This document shows, one piece after another, positions 43,401 through 52,626 of a DNA stretch of 64,000 nucleotides (position 1 is its first letter; every line of letters starts with the position of its first letter). This DNA comes from Legionella sainthelensi. Its GTDB lineage: Bacteria > Pseudomonadota > Gammaproteobacteria > Legionellales > Legionellaceae. The stretch is taken from assembly GCF_900637685.1 (NCBI RefSeq), contig NZ_LR134388.1:3933001-3997000 (forward strand), in the 5' to 3' direction. A model generated the notes under the pieces. It had not been told where the DNA came from and made no database searches. It worked only from the letters and a program-made list of their open reading frames with translations. The position numbers and the translations under genes are program-made.

Positions 43401-44621
43401 ATGACGGATTATTTAACAACTTTCGCTAAAAAATATACAGCAAATTATGAAGGATTACCTAAGCTTTGCTGGCAGGGTATTATGCTAATTTGTATTAATA
43501 CGCTTACTATTGGTATTTGTTTTTTCCTATCGCTCTACTTTGTTACTATTAGGCACTTTACTCCATCCATAGCTGGATTATTACTTTCTTGTTACGGTTT
43601 GGGTACAGTATTGGGTGGACTTATTACTGGTAAATTGTCAGATATGTTTTCACCTCGTCTTATTTCAATCTTTAGCCTTTTAGTGCAATCTACAACGTTT
43701 TTTCTTTTAACTAACTTACATTCAGCCTTTGCACTAATGGCTAATATGTTCTTGCTTGGATTTGCAGCCTATGGATTTAAAACCTCCAATAATGTATGGA
43801 TGCTTAGCTTGTGTCGAAATGATACAAAGTTACATTATAAAGCGATTAGTATTTCCCATGTTGCTGCTAATTTTGGGTTAGGATTATCAGGGGTCCTTAT
43901 TGCTAGCATGACCACTTATGGATTTCAGTCAATTTTTTGTTTATCAAGCTTATTGCTTTTGTGCTCCGCACTTTATCTTTTATTTCAGAAAAATACGAGC
44001 ACTACTGTACCATTACGAATCAAAGGACAGCATCACTACGATCATTCAAATACATCTCAACTAATTTTATTATTGGTTATTGTGTGTGTTTTTCTTGTTG
44101 GGTTAATTATTGCCCAGTTAAGCACTACTTATCCTCTCTATATTCAAAAGTCATTTCCACATTTAGGTATTAGGGCCGTAAGTATTTTATTTATCTTAGA
44201 TACATTTCTAATTGTCTTTTTCCAAGCTCCATTGACTACATTAGTAGATGAGCAAAATAAATTATTGGTGACAGGACTTGGTGCTTTATTAATGGGAATA
44301 GGGATGTTGGTTTTAAGCTATTCTTCTGTATTTGTGCTGGCTCTTTTCTCCTGCATTATTTGGACAACTGGTGAAATGCTCTTTATCTCTACAGCCCAAC
44401 TTCTATGTTATGAGCTAAGTAGCAATCAGAAAAAAGGACAAAGCTTAGGGTTATTTCAAACTGCATTTGCAGTAAGCAATGTCATTGGGCCAACCCTAGG
44501 AGGTATCATATATCAAAATTGGGGTGGCAATTTACTCTGGTATTGCAGCATGTTCATTGGGACAATGTGTTTTTTGCTGTGTTGGTATTGCAGCAGAACC
44601 TATACTAACACACCCCCTTAA
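43401..44621 (+). CDS. MFS transporter, probable exporter of the borosin product
   Basis: 406 residues, 12 hydrophobic segments. The motif A region reads GLGTVLGGLITGKLSDMFSP between helices 2 and 3, and a second GLFQTAFAVSNVIGPTLGGI region lies late in the protein. Drug/metabolite efflux type by general look; substrate unknown. It starts 2 nt after the methyltransferase stop, so it is co-transcribed and is the natural exporter candidate. The last 90 nt overlap the 3' end of the convergent gene on the minus strand. Confidence 0.8.
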   Translation: MTDYLTTFAKKYTANYEGLPKLCWQGIMLICINTLTIGICFFLSLYFVTIRHFTPSIAGLLLSCYGLGTVLGGLITGKLSDMFSPRLISIFSLLVQSTTFFLLTNLHSAFALMANMFLLGFAAYGFKTSNNVWMLSLCRNDTKLHYKAISISHVAANFGLGLSGVLIASMTTYGFQSIFCLSSLLLLCSALYLLFQKNTSTTVPLRIKGQHHYDHSNTSQLILLLVIVCVFLVGLIIAQLSTTYPLYIQKSFPHLGIRAVSILFILDTFLIVFFQAPLTTLVDEQNKLLVTGLGALLMGIGMLVLSYSSVFVLALFSCIIWTTGEMLFISTAQLLCYELSSNQKKGQSLGLFQTAFAVSNVIGPTLGGIIYQNWGGNLLWYCSMFIGTMCFLLCWYCSRTYTNTPP

Positions 44622-45944
44622 GAAAGATGCATCTGCCGCAAATAATGCTTCAGATGTATGTAGGAATAAAGTATCATTAAACCGCTTATCACTATTTAAC
44701 AACTCGAGAGAGTTTCTAAGTATGTTATGAGTATCTAAAGCATTATGAAAATAGCTGAATTTAACAAATTTTGCTATTTGCCCGACAACAGTATCAGAAG
44801 ACAGCGCGCCATCTTTTGATAATTCTTCGATAAAAATATTCATGATATGTTCTAGTTCGCGCACTTCATTTATTGTACTGGAGGCAAGCCTTGATCTTGG
44901 CGAGAATATACGAGTAGCTGGATGCTGTAATGAATAATATATTGGAAAATAATCTGTTTGAAAATTAAAATGTTTAGGTTGCATCACTGTTGGCCTATAT
45001 TTTTTTAAGCCATAAGATTCCACAAAAGCTTGCTGCAAAATATCAACCGGTAAAGCATTATTATCTGTTGCAGGAACATAGCCGGGAGCAGCACCCAAAG
45101 CAGTAGCAAATAAATGTTTTGCTGTATCAACAAGGTAAGGATTGGGTTTTAAATTACGATTTTTTTGTATGATTGAAAAAGTGATGTCATAATAAATTCT
45201 GTTTCGCTCATACTCATATCGATACCATGCCAATTCATGCAAATATTGCTTCAAAGTTTTCCAACTAACATCATTATGCAAACTAATTAACCAACTCTCC
45301 GAGAAATAAACGATACAACAACGCCAATCAGTACTAATTACACTACTATTGACTACCTCTCTAAAAACTTGCCAATGTTCATATAGTGATTTTGCTGGTC
45401 GACTTCTAATATTAAAATCTCGCTGTAAATTCGAATGATTTAGAGTCGCTCCAATATTAGGCAACATAAATGTTGAGCGTGCTCCTGCTGTTGAAGACAA
45501 CAATCCATTGGGCGTATAAACATGACTTTTTCTTTTATTTAGAATGGTTGATAGAGGGAAAATATCCCCTGGTTTATAAACAAGCCAAGGAATTGTGATT
45601 TGTTCATTTTTCAAATCGATAAAACATTCGAGCTCTTTTTCGAGAACCATGCCTAAAGGAGTGCCATTTACACTATATCCAAGATGCTGAAGAATATCTT
45701 GTGGAAGGTTAGGATCCGTAATTCGATAGTAGTCTCCATTTATATTAGGAAATAAGGAACTGCGTGTGTCAGCATCAGTATCACCATAAAGATAATAAGC
45801 TATATAAAGAGGGTAAGATTGATTTGGCGATAACTGATCTACAATATTAGTAAATACAGGCTCTACCTTTTCAAAACGGTGACGAATATCTGACCAAAAA
45901 CATTTAACCAATCCCTTTCTTTCATCAAACTCTGTAAACATCAA
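44532..45944 (-). CDS. Hypothetical protein of unknown family
   Basis: 470 residues, not recognised. It begins MMFTEFDERKGLVKCFWSDI and looks cytoplasmic and mixed alpha/beta, without signal peptide or membrane segments. Blocks that look constrained are LSTAGARSTFMLPNIGAT near residue 150 and TALGAAPGYVPATDNNALPV near 280. The 3' end runs 90 nt into the 3' end of the MFS gene on the other strand, unusual for intact genes. The natural C terminus may have been lost, or the frame extended by a deletion. It is divergent from the six-gene operon and could be involved in either neighbouring pathway. Confidence 0.6.
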   Translation of the reverse strand: MMFTEFDERKGLVKCFWSDIRHRFEKVEPVFTNIVDQLSPNQSYPLYIAYYLYGDTDADTRSSLFPNINGDYYRITDPNLPQDILQHLGYSVNGTPLGMVLEKELECFIDLKNEQITIPWLVYKPGDIFPLSTILNKRKSHVYTPNGLLSSTAGARSTFMLPNIGATLNHSNLQRDFNIRSRPAKSLYEHWQVFREVVNSSVISTDWRCCIVYFSESWLISLHNDVSWKTLKQYLHELAWYRYEYERNRIYYDITFSIIQKNRNLKPNPYLVDTAKHLFATALGAAPGYVPATDNNALPVDILQQAFVESYGLKKYRPTVMQPKHFNFQTDYFPIYYSLQHPATRIFSPRSRLASSTINEVRELEHIMNIFIEELSKDGALSSDTVVGQIAKFVKFSYFHNALDTHNILRNSLELLNSDKRFNDTLFLHTSEALFAADASFLRGCVSIGSAAIPTQQKTHCPNEHAAIPE

Positions 45945-46289
45945 TGCAACATCCTGTACTTTAGAGTGTGTCTTTAATTTTTTGATTTAAAAAACAAATG
46001 AAGACACTCTCTAGTAAAATCCAATAAAAAGCCACGATTTTAGTTCTACAAAAAGAGACCTGTCAATAAATTGGATTTGTTTTAAGTTAAATTGTTCATT
46101 ATTCAATTCTGAAATTTACATGAAAATATAGTAATTTTTTCTTTTATATTCAATGTTCAAATTAATCAAGTTCAACCTATAAGGAAAAAATATTTTGTAA
46201 ATTTAGATATGAAGTTTACCAGCTAAAGATAACCTAAAAAAGACTGATTTTTTTTAATCAGAAGTACAGGATTTAAATATGGAATTACC
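45945..46289. promoter_or_regulatory. Divergent promoter region
   Basis: 345 nt, very AT-rich, between the divergent 470-residue gene and the six-gene operon, so it must carry promoters in both directions. Partial inverted repeat AGAGTGTGTCTT / AAGACACTCT at 45963-46012 and a small hairpin CTGATT-T6-AATCAG at 46243-46261. No assignable -10/-35 pair stands out from the AT background. Confidence 0.45.
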
Positions 46290-47351
46290 ATGGATGAAAA
46301 AAGTATTATTGAAATCACTCTGAGTTCTGAAAAGAAACAAAAACTAGTACAGGAGTTTAACGAAATTGTATATGACCCTTTAGGGAGAGAGCACTATATC
46401 CAATTGCTGCGGCAAAAAATATATAATGTGCTACCCGAAACATTAATTAATACGCTTACAAATCAACGCAGCACCGATAGCTTGGTCTCTGCAATAGTGA
46501 TTAACAATGCTCCCATCGATGAAGAAATCTATGGAAGTCCCAGTTTCGAACAAACAGGTAAACTGTTTAAATCAGGCACCTTGAGTGAAAACATTATTAC
46601 CGCTTTTGCTTCTCTAGTAGGCGAACCCTACTCCATCTATTTTGAGGGGCAAGAGCTTGTTAATAATTTAACACCACAAGCCCAAAATAAATTTGATTAT
46701 ACAGGATTGGGTTCTGAAGTAGAGCTTGATTTTCACATTGAAAATGCGGCATTGCAGTATGTTGCTGAGGATGATTATTCGCCATCGGGACTATTCTTTT
46801 TAGGTATCCGAATTGATGAAACCATTGAACCCACCAAAACATTCATTGCTGATACTCGCAAGGCTTTAAAATTATTAAATCCCTTTGATTTGAAGATTTT
46901 ATATGGAGAAAACTTTTATTTAAACCTCCCCTATCGGTGGCGAGAAATTTTCTCTCAGGAAGCAATGGTTAAATGTTCGGTCTTGAGAGGAGCATTAAAT
47001 AAGCCGCGAGTGTCTGTTGCTTTTTACTCAAATATGATGCTTCCCATCAATCAAGCAGCCAAAATGGCCTTGGCTCATTTCCATCAAGCAATCAAAGAAA
47101 CAGCTGAAGTCATTCAGATTACTCCAGAGAAATTAGTGTATGTGGACAATCGGTTTACGCTGCATGCTCGAGAACGATTTACGCCAACCTACGACAATCA
47201 AGGTTATCCTTATCGCTGGATTCAACGCGTCTTTGTAAGCCCCAGTCTATGGGCATTTAGAAATTTTCAAACTATGGGTGGACGAGTCTTTCTTCCCCAT
47301 TCGAATCAAGGAATCGATCATGTTTTTTCACACATCCCAGAAGTTGCCTAA
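46290..47351 (+). CDS. Clavaminate-synthase-like Fe(II)/2-oxoglutarate oxygenase (L-asparagine oxygenase type)
   Basis: 353 residues. Facial-triad start LGSEVELDFHIENAALQ (H-x-E) near residue 148. The C-terminal block TLHARERFTPTYDNQGYPYR, then WIQRVFV near residue 290, holds the distal His and the 2OG-binding Arg. This arrangement is characteristic of AsnO/VioC-type amino acid beta-hydroxylases and clavaminate synthase. It would hydroxylate a free amino acid such as asparagine or arginine. It is first in the operon, and its 3' end overlaps the flavin reductase gene by 32 nt. The ribosome-binding site is weak. Substrate inferred from family only. Confidence 0.78.
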   Translation: MDEKSIIEITLSSEKKQKLVQEFNEIVYDPLGREHYIQLLRQKIYNVLPETLINTLTNQRSTDSLVSAIVINNAPIDEEIYGSPSFEQTGKLFKSGTLSENIITAFASLVGEPYSIYFEGQELVNNLTPQAQNKFDYTGLGSEVELDFHIENAALQYVAEDDYSPSGLFFLGIRIDETIEPTKTFIADTRKALKLLNPFDLKILYGENFYLNLPYRWREIFSQEAMVKCSVLRGALNKPRVSVAFYSNMMLPINQAAKMALAHFHQAIKETAEVIQITPEKLVYVDNRFTLHARERFTPTYDNQGYPYRWIQRVFVSPSLWAFRNFQTMGGRVFLPHSNQGIDHVFSHIPEVA

Positions 47352-47955
47352 AGGACTCTTTAAAGCCTGTGTTGTTCCAAGGCCCATTGCTTGGATAAGC
47401 AGCAAAGATACCGAGGGCAATCCTAATTTAGCGCCTTTTAGTTATTTTAATATTGTCTGTGAAGACCCACCAATGATTATGTTTGCAACAACCGGTTCAC
47501 ATGACAGCGGTGGCCCCAAAGATACTTTAAAAAACGCTGAGGAGACTAAAGAATTTACCGTCAATTTAGTGAATTACAGCAATAAGGAAGCAATGAATAT
47601 CACCTCTCTAGATTTTTCACGAGGAATTAACGAATTTGCTATGGCTGAGGTGGACCATTTACCGGGAGAAATTATTCAAACCTATCGTGTTAAAGGTGCA
47701 CCTATTAGTTTGGAATGTGTTTATCACCAATCGATTCAATTGCCGACACCCGTTGATTTGAGTTTAATCAACCGCATGGTCATCGCAAAAGTTGTCGGCA
47801 TTCATATTAATCCTGACATTTTAACTAAGGATAAACGAATCGATACCAACAAGCTTAATCTCATCGCACGAGTCGGCTACAACGCTTATACAAAAGTCAA
47901 AGCGCATTTTGAGTTAAACAGACCGTGTGGGTGCTGTGATAAATTAATGGATTAA
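47320..47955 (+). CDS. Flavin-reductase-family (DIM6/NTAB) protein
   Basis: About 211 residues from the chosen start MFFHTSQKLPKGLFKACVVP. The frame opens at 47278, but those codons lie in the upstream gene and add nothing family-like. Conserved blocks: VVPRPIAWISSKDTEGNPNL, APFSYFNIVCEDPPMIMFAT, KDTLKNAEETKEFTVNLVN. These match FMN-binding split-barrel proteins that reduce flavin or bind FMN. A GCCDKLMD tail carries two extra cysteines. Overlaps the oxygenase gene by 32 nt, so they are coupled. In this operon it might reduce flavin or act as an oxidoreductase on an intermediate. Confidence 0.8.
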   Translation: MFFHTSQKLPKGLFKACVVPRPIAWISSKDTEGNPNLAPFSYFNIVCEDPPMIMFATTGSHDSGGPKDTLKNAEETKEFTVNLVNYSNKEAMNITSLDFSRGINEFAMAEVDHLPGEIIQTYRVKGAPISLECVYHQSIQLPTPVDLSLINRMVIAKVVGIHINPDILTKDKRIDTNKLNLIARVGYNAYTKVKAHFELNRPCGCCDKLMD

Positions 47956-47960
47956 CAAGA

Positions 47961-48671
47961 ATGAATAAAAAAACAATCAAAGTAGGTATTATCGGCGGAA
48001 TGGGGCCTTTAGCTTCCGCATCATTTGTGGAGACTCTTTATACGACTTATCTCAACAAGAGTGATTTAAAAGAAGTGTATCATTCTCCTTCTGTATATCT
48101 GTATTCTGAGCCATTGCAGTCTCAATCAACAGCGCTGATGTCTGTCAATCAAAGTAAAGCGGAGCTCTTAGCAAAACTAGAAAAAAATATAGCTTATCTC
48201 TTGCAGCACGAAGTAGATTGCATTGTAATTTGCTGCTTTACTGCTCATGCATTACTGCCCCAATTATTGCTTGAGCACCAAGCTAAAATTTATTCGCTGG
48301 TTACACCAGTTTTGGTGCACGTACTGACACAAAACACTCAATTTCTCGTTCTTTGTGCCTCCTCAGCAAAAGAAGCTCAGGTTTTGGAACATCATCCTCT
48401 ATGGGCAAAGGTAGCTCAGCACCTTGCTTATTCTGGAACTGAGGTGCAAACACAACTTAATATGCTGATTAAGGCCGTCAAGGATAATCAAGTAGACTCG
48501 CAGTTATTGGATGACTTTTTAGAATTGATGAATCAATTTCCAGAGCACCACTTTATTATTGCTTGTGCAGAACTTCATATCCTCTATAAAAAACTCCAGA
48601 ACTACTCTCAAACACAATTCGATAACGTGTTTGACCCCTTTTTTCACGTGACACAACATATCTGGGGTTAG
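47961..48671 (+). CDS. Aspartate/glutamate racemase family protein
   Basis: 236 residues with the two-fold symmetric racemase fold. N-terminal VGIIGGMGPLASASFVETLY, first catalytic cysteine in CIVICCFTAHALLP near residue 95, and second in HHFIIACAELHILYK near residue 197. The usual partner motif CNTAH is CFTAH here, and the second is CAELH. PLP-independent, interconverting L- and D-aspartate or a related acid. It starts 5 nt after the preceding stop and ends 1 nt before the next gene. Supply of a D-amino acid to the ATP-grasp ligase is a reasonable inference. Confidence 0.82.
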   Translation: MNKKTIKVGIIGGMGPLASASFVETLYTTYLNKSDLKEVYHSPSVYLYSEPLQSQSTALMSVNQSKAELLAKLEKNIAYLLQHEVDCIVICCFTAHALLPQLLLEHQAKIYSLVTPVLVHVLTQNTQFLVLCASSAKEAQVLEHHPLWAKVAQHLAYSGTEVQTQLNMLIKAVKDNQVDSQLLDDFLELMNQFPEHHFIIACAELHILYKKLQNYSQTQFDNVFDPFFHVTQHIWG

Positions 48672-48672
48672 T

Positions 48673-50034
48673 ATGAAAGAACTTGACTCATTTCCTATTA
48701 CCAAAGCAATGGAAACCATTTGTCCTGGTGTTATTAGTGATTTAAAAATACATTGGGACGATACTTTATCGTCCTATATCAAACAAGTGTGGCAAAGGCT
48801 TATTTCTTGCGAAAGTACCATAGCAGTTCAATCCAGAACAAAATTCTATAACGCATTGAAACTGTTTTTTAGGTCACAATCGATTGACGTTGAACGCGCT
48901 ATTTCAGAGTTTGAGGGATACCCCATTGTTCAAACCGGACCTCATTGTCAGTTGTACACCAACGAGGTTGATTTTAATGCCATATTGATGAGCTGGATGG
49001 GAAGCAAAATCCATCGACTAAACCATATGTTTGTCTTAAACAGCGTGACACGAACGCTACAATGGAGCAAGAAGCAAGGTCCGGGATGGCTTAACCTAAA
49101 ACATGAGGTGATTAATTTATTTGACTTGACTCCGAAACAGATGTCAAAGCTCAGTGTGTGTTCATCCTACCCTCGATTGACTTATTTTAAGGGTAATTTT
49201 ATCCAGTCTTTGAATCAATCCAATTATTTTGAACAAAAAGGACTAGAAAAATTACTAACAGCAATTGATTTTAAAGAATATGAAGGGTTTATTCCTGCAT
49301 TCACATTATCAAATCAACGTTTACTGGCTCATTGTGCTCAAGACCAAGAAATACAGCCATTAATCATGAACGACTACTTCACCTCACTTTTAGTTGCAGA
49401 ACATTTACGTGAGCCTGAAGGAATTATTTATCAACTTATTTTTTCCCCGAAACAACGCAACAAGTTGAACCATTCAATCGCCTCAATGATGCATGAAAAA
49501 AATCATGTGTTCTTAAAACAAGGTACCGAGTTTTTCTGGGGTGTCAGAGACAATAAAATACGTGCATTAACCATTGAAGATAATGTTCTTAAAGAAGAGA
49601 CAACTAATCTCAGCAAGCAATTAACAATACCTTTAGACCATCAATCGATTCGAACAGCACTTATCGATGGGTTACTTATCCCTAATATTTTTTTAAGCTT
49701 TCTTGTTTTATGCCTCATGCCTCAAATTAGGGTCTTGGGTGGAACAAGGCAAATTGCTTATCTTCCTTTAATCCAAAAAATCTTTTGCAGACTCTTAAAT
49801 CCTGATAGTCAAGAAGAGCGCGAACTTCTTGAAGAGCTGTTAAGCAATGATTTAAGTGCCTGGGGAACCAACTTCATTCAGGATAAGTTAACGCCACTTG
49901 AATGGCTTGGCCGTTTACCAGCTGGAAAGGAGTTCTCTTCATTGAGCACTTATTATCTCAATAAATCAGTTGCAGATATTACCCAAGAATTCGTCATTTT
50001 TAAGGAACATCCAACATGGAAGCATATGATATAA
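48673..50034 (+). CDS. Hypothetical protein in the biosynthetic operon
   Basis: 453 residues, family not recognised. Cytoplasmic, no membrane segments except a hydrophobic helix near residue 338 (LLIPNIFLSFLVLCLMP). Constrained-looking blocks: EGYPIVQTGPHCQLYTNEVD near residue 75, SKKQGPGWLNLKHEVINLF near residue 137 and IRVLGGTRQIAYLPLIQKIF near residue 355. No Walker, GxGxxG or PLP motif. A faint resemblance of the TGPHCQLYT block to BshC-like enzymes is not strong enough to name it. It lies between the racemase and the ATP-grasp gene, overlapping the latter by 19 nt, so it is probably an essential step of the pathway. Confidence 0.7.
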   Translation: MKELDSFPITKAMETICPGVISDLKIHWDDTLSSYIKQVWQRLISCESTIAVQSRTKFYNALKLFFRSQSIDVERAISEFEGYPIVQTGPHCQLYTNEVDFNAILMSWMGSKIHRLNHMFVLNSVTRTLQWSKKQGPGWLNLKHEVINLFDLTPKQMSKLSVCSSYPRLTYFKGNFIQSLNQSNYFEQKGLEKLLTAIDFKEYEGFIPAFTLSNQRLLAHCAQDQEIQPLIMNDYFTSLLVAEHLREPEGIIYQLIFSPKQRNKLNHSIASMMHEKNHVFLKQGTEFFWGVRDNKIRALTIEDNVLKEETTNLSKQLTIPLDHQSIRTALIDGLLIPNIFLSFLVLCLMPQIRVLGGTRQIAYLPLIQKIFCRLLNPDSQEERELLEELLSNDLSAWGTNFIQDKLTPLEWLGRLPAGKEFSSLSTYYLNKSVADITQEFVIFKEHPTWKHMI

Positions 50035-51230
50035 ACCCATCGCCTTGTTTACTAGTCATCGGTGCACGAGAACATACATTACAAAAACTAAAAACAATGA
50101 ATATCCGATTTGTGCTGATTCAATCACAACATGATTCTTTGAATATCTCTTTGGATGCACAAATCGTATTCGTTGAAACTTATGAGAATCTTTCTGAACT
50201 AAGTCGAATAGCGAAACAATTACATCAAGTACATCATTTTAGATCCGTTGTTTCGTTTACTGAATTTGGCTTATATCCCGCATCCTTAATCGCTGAACAA
50301 TTGAACATTAAAGGCAATACTGTATTTCCAGTAGAACATACTCGGGATAAATTTAAAATGCGTCGTTTACTCGAGAGTCATCAGCTTGACTCTATTGCCT
50401 ATCAACGCTGCACCACTTTAGAAGAAGTAACTGTTTTTTATACAAAAATACAGGCTCCTTTTATTCTAAAACCCGTTCATGGCGCAGGAAGTCAAGGCGT
50501 GTGCTATGTGGATTCACTCGAAAACCTCCCTAATGCATGGGACTGGGCGATACAGCATGGCAATCTTGAACTTATTGCTGAAGAATACCTTTCAGGTAAA
50601 GAATACAGTGTGGAATCCTTAAGTTTGGATGGACAACATCAGGTAATTGCTATTACTGAAAAGCTTACAACCGGATTCCCTCATTTTATTGAATTGGGGC
50701 ATAATTCTCCTGCTCGCCTGACTCCAGAAATACAACAAAAAATACAGCAACTCATTCTTCGTTTTTTAGAGGTAATTCAGCACCAAAATGGCCCTGCGCA
50801 TACTGAAATTAAAGTGCATCAGGATGAAATTAAAATCATTGAATCACAAACTCGAATGGGAGGAGACCAAATTTGGGAGTTGACCGAATTAACTACAGGA
50901 GTAGATGTTATTTCTGAAACCGTTTTGCATTTATTAGGATTAAGTCAAAATACAAAAATGAAGAAAGCAAATGCCGCAACTGTTTTATTTTTTGCTCGAG
51001 AATTTGAAGAGATTCTTGAGATTCATGGACTTGATTCTGCAAACAATTTACCCGGAATCGTTCGTATTGATTGTACTTTGCAAAAGGGGCAGAAACTTGG
51101 GAAACTAAGCTCATCTTTATCCAGACAAGGATATATTTTAGGAACAGGAAGCACCATTGATGAGGCTATTTCTTCGGTGAGTTTCGCCATGGAACACGTG
51201 TACATCACCACAAAAGCTCACCTTAATTAG
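50016..51230 (+). CDS. ATP-grasp carboxylate-amine ligase
   Basis: 404 residues. N-terminal pre-ATP-grasp domain (residues 1-110), then the ATP-binding module: HTRDKFKMRRLLESHQL, APFILKPVHGAGSQGVCYV (Lys-Pro and glycine loop, near residue 150), LELIAEEYLSGKEYSVESLS, and metal-binding IKIIESQTRMGGDQIWEL near residue 288. Enzymes of this type couple a carboxylate to an amino group through an acyl phosphate, as in BacD dipeptide synthetase. The frame overlaps the preceding gene by 19 nt. It probably joins two amino acids, at least one made by the oxygenase or racemase. Confidence 0.88.
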   Translation: MEAYDINPSPCLLVIGAREHTLQKLKTMNIRFVLIQSQHDSLNISLDAQIVFVETYENLSELSRIAKQLHQVHHFRSVVSFTEFGLYPASLIAEQLNIKGNTVFPVEHTRDKFKMRRLLESHQLDSIAYQRCTTLEEVTVFYTKIQAPFILKPVHGAGSQGVCYVDSLENLPNAWDWAIQHGNLELIAEEYLSGKEYSVESLSLDGQHQVIAITEKLTTGFPHFIELGHNSPARLTPEIQQKIQQLILRFLEVIQHQNGPAHTEIKVHQDEIKIIESQTRMGGDQIWELTELTTGVDVISETVLHLLGLSQNTKMKKANAATVLFFAREFEEILEIHGLDSANNLPGIVRIDCTLQKGQKLGKLSSSLSRQGYILGTGSTIDEAISSVSFAMEHVYITTKAHLN

Positions 51231-51239
51231 GGGAATATC

Positions 51240-52424
51240 ATGTCAGAATCGATGTATCTTAGTTCCGCTCGCACCAGTAGCGCTTATTTTAACATGTCAC
51301 TTTTTATGCTCTCTTTTTTTATCATGAAATTAGGGCAGTTTTTAATCATCCCTTTTTTAGCCATTTATTTGAATCATTTTTCACTATCACCTATTGGCAT
51401 AGGAGCGATTATTGCATCTGGGCAATTAAGTCACAGCTTAACAAGCTTATTCATAGGACATTTATCAGACCGCTACCCTTCTCAGCACTTATTCATCATG
51501 ACTTTATTGGGTTCGGCCATTGCTTATGAGTGTCTTTATCAAAACCAGTCATTAATGTGTTTTATTGTATTAAACACCATCATTGGTGTATTCCGAGCCA
51601 TTTTTGATATTGCATCAAAAACGTTTCTAGCGTCCAACCCCCATGAGCAACAGAGAACTATTGCTTTTGGTGTGCGTTATGCCATTTTAAATTTAGCAGC
51701 CGCTTTAGGTCCACTGATTGGGGCACGTTATGCTGTAGAACACTCCACTCAACTGTTTCAGCTCATTGCATATTGTTATCTTGCTACTGGTCTTTTGTTA
51801 TTGATTTTTTGGTCAAAAAAGAAAAATAGGCAAACAAAAAAAGAACCACTTTTCTCAATGATGAATACATTTCGATTCATCAAAGCCAATTCTTCTTTAA
51901 AAATACTCTTTTTGATTAATTTTATTTGTTACAGTTTATACGCCCAAATAACCTCTTCGTTAGCTCAGTATATGGTGCAGCAATTTGATGATGGGATAGT
52001 GATGTACAGCAACATGCTCATCGTCAATGCAATAACCTGCGTTTTGTTGCAGATAGGTATTGGCCCTCTCCTCAGAAAAGTCAATTATATGGTGCTTGCC
52101 GCTACCGGGCTATCATTATTCGCCCTAGGCTTTTTGGGATTTTGTTTCGCCCAGAATAGCGTAACAATGAATTGCTCCATGCTGATTTTATCTCTAGGTG
52201 AAGTTATTTTCTTCCCCTTGAATGATGTCTTTCTTGCTAAAATTGCACCACCAGATGTGATAGGTAGTTGTTATGGTGTTCTTAATGGTGCCGCTATGGG
52301 TTTAGCTGTTGGTCCTGTTTTAGGAGGCGTAATCTATCAATTAGTTGATTATTACTATTTATTTTTAATCTGCTCGCTAGGTTCTCTTCTTACAATTCTT
52401 CTTTATAGAAAATTAGTTGCATAA
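51240..52424 (+). CDS. MFS transporter, probable exporter of the operon product
   Basis: 394 residues with 12 hydrophobic segments. Motif A is in SLFIGHLSDRYPSQHLFI between helices 2 and 3, and an antiporter-like region in RYAILNLAAALGPLIGARYA at helix 5. Last gene of the operon, 9 nt after the ATP-grasp stop. Co-transcription with ligase and racemase genes suggests it exports the finished compound and may give self-protection. Substrate unknown. Confidence 0.85.
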   Translation: MSESMYLSSARTSSAYFNMSLFMLSFFIMKLGQFLIIPFLAIYLNHFSLSPIGIGAIIASGQLSHSLTSLFIGHLSDRYPSQHLFIMTLLGSAIAYECLYQNQSLMCFIVLNTIIGVFRAIFDIASKTFLASNPHEQQRTIAFGVRYAILNLAAALGPLIGARYAVEHSTQLFQLIAYCYLATGLLLLIFWSKKKNRQTKKEPLFSMMNTFRFIKANSSLKILFLINFICYSLYAQITSSLAQYMVQQFDDGIVMYSNMLIVNAITCVLLQIGIGPLLRKVNYMVLAATGLSLFALGFLGFCFAQNSVTMNCSMLILSLGEVIFFPLNDVFLAKIAPPDVIGSCYGVLNGAAMGLAVGPVLGGVIYQLVDYYYLFLICSLGSLLTILLYRKLVA

Positions 52425-52626
52425 AATGATACTGAGTGAAACAATAAAACTAATAAACGAAAATGTGCTCCATACCCCGCCATGAAGATTCAGAAGAGTG
52501 GGGCGGTTTTAGCTCCGTATTGACACGGCGCCACACTTGTCCCATACATTCTTGAAATATACGTAGAGTTCGTTTGATTACCCTGAAAATTTATTAACTG
52601 TCTTTTACCGACTCATTTAATTCAGC

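Noticed and set aside
52498-52535. Terminator after the MFS gene of the six-gene operon
   Set aside because: Only a 5-bp stem (CCGCC / GGCGG) with a large loop before TTTT. Too weak to call.
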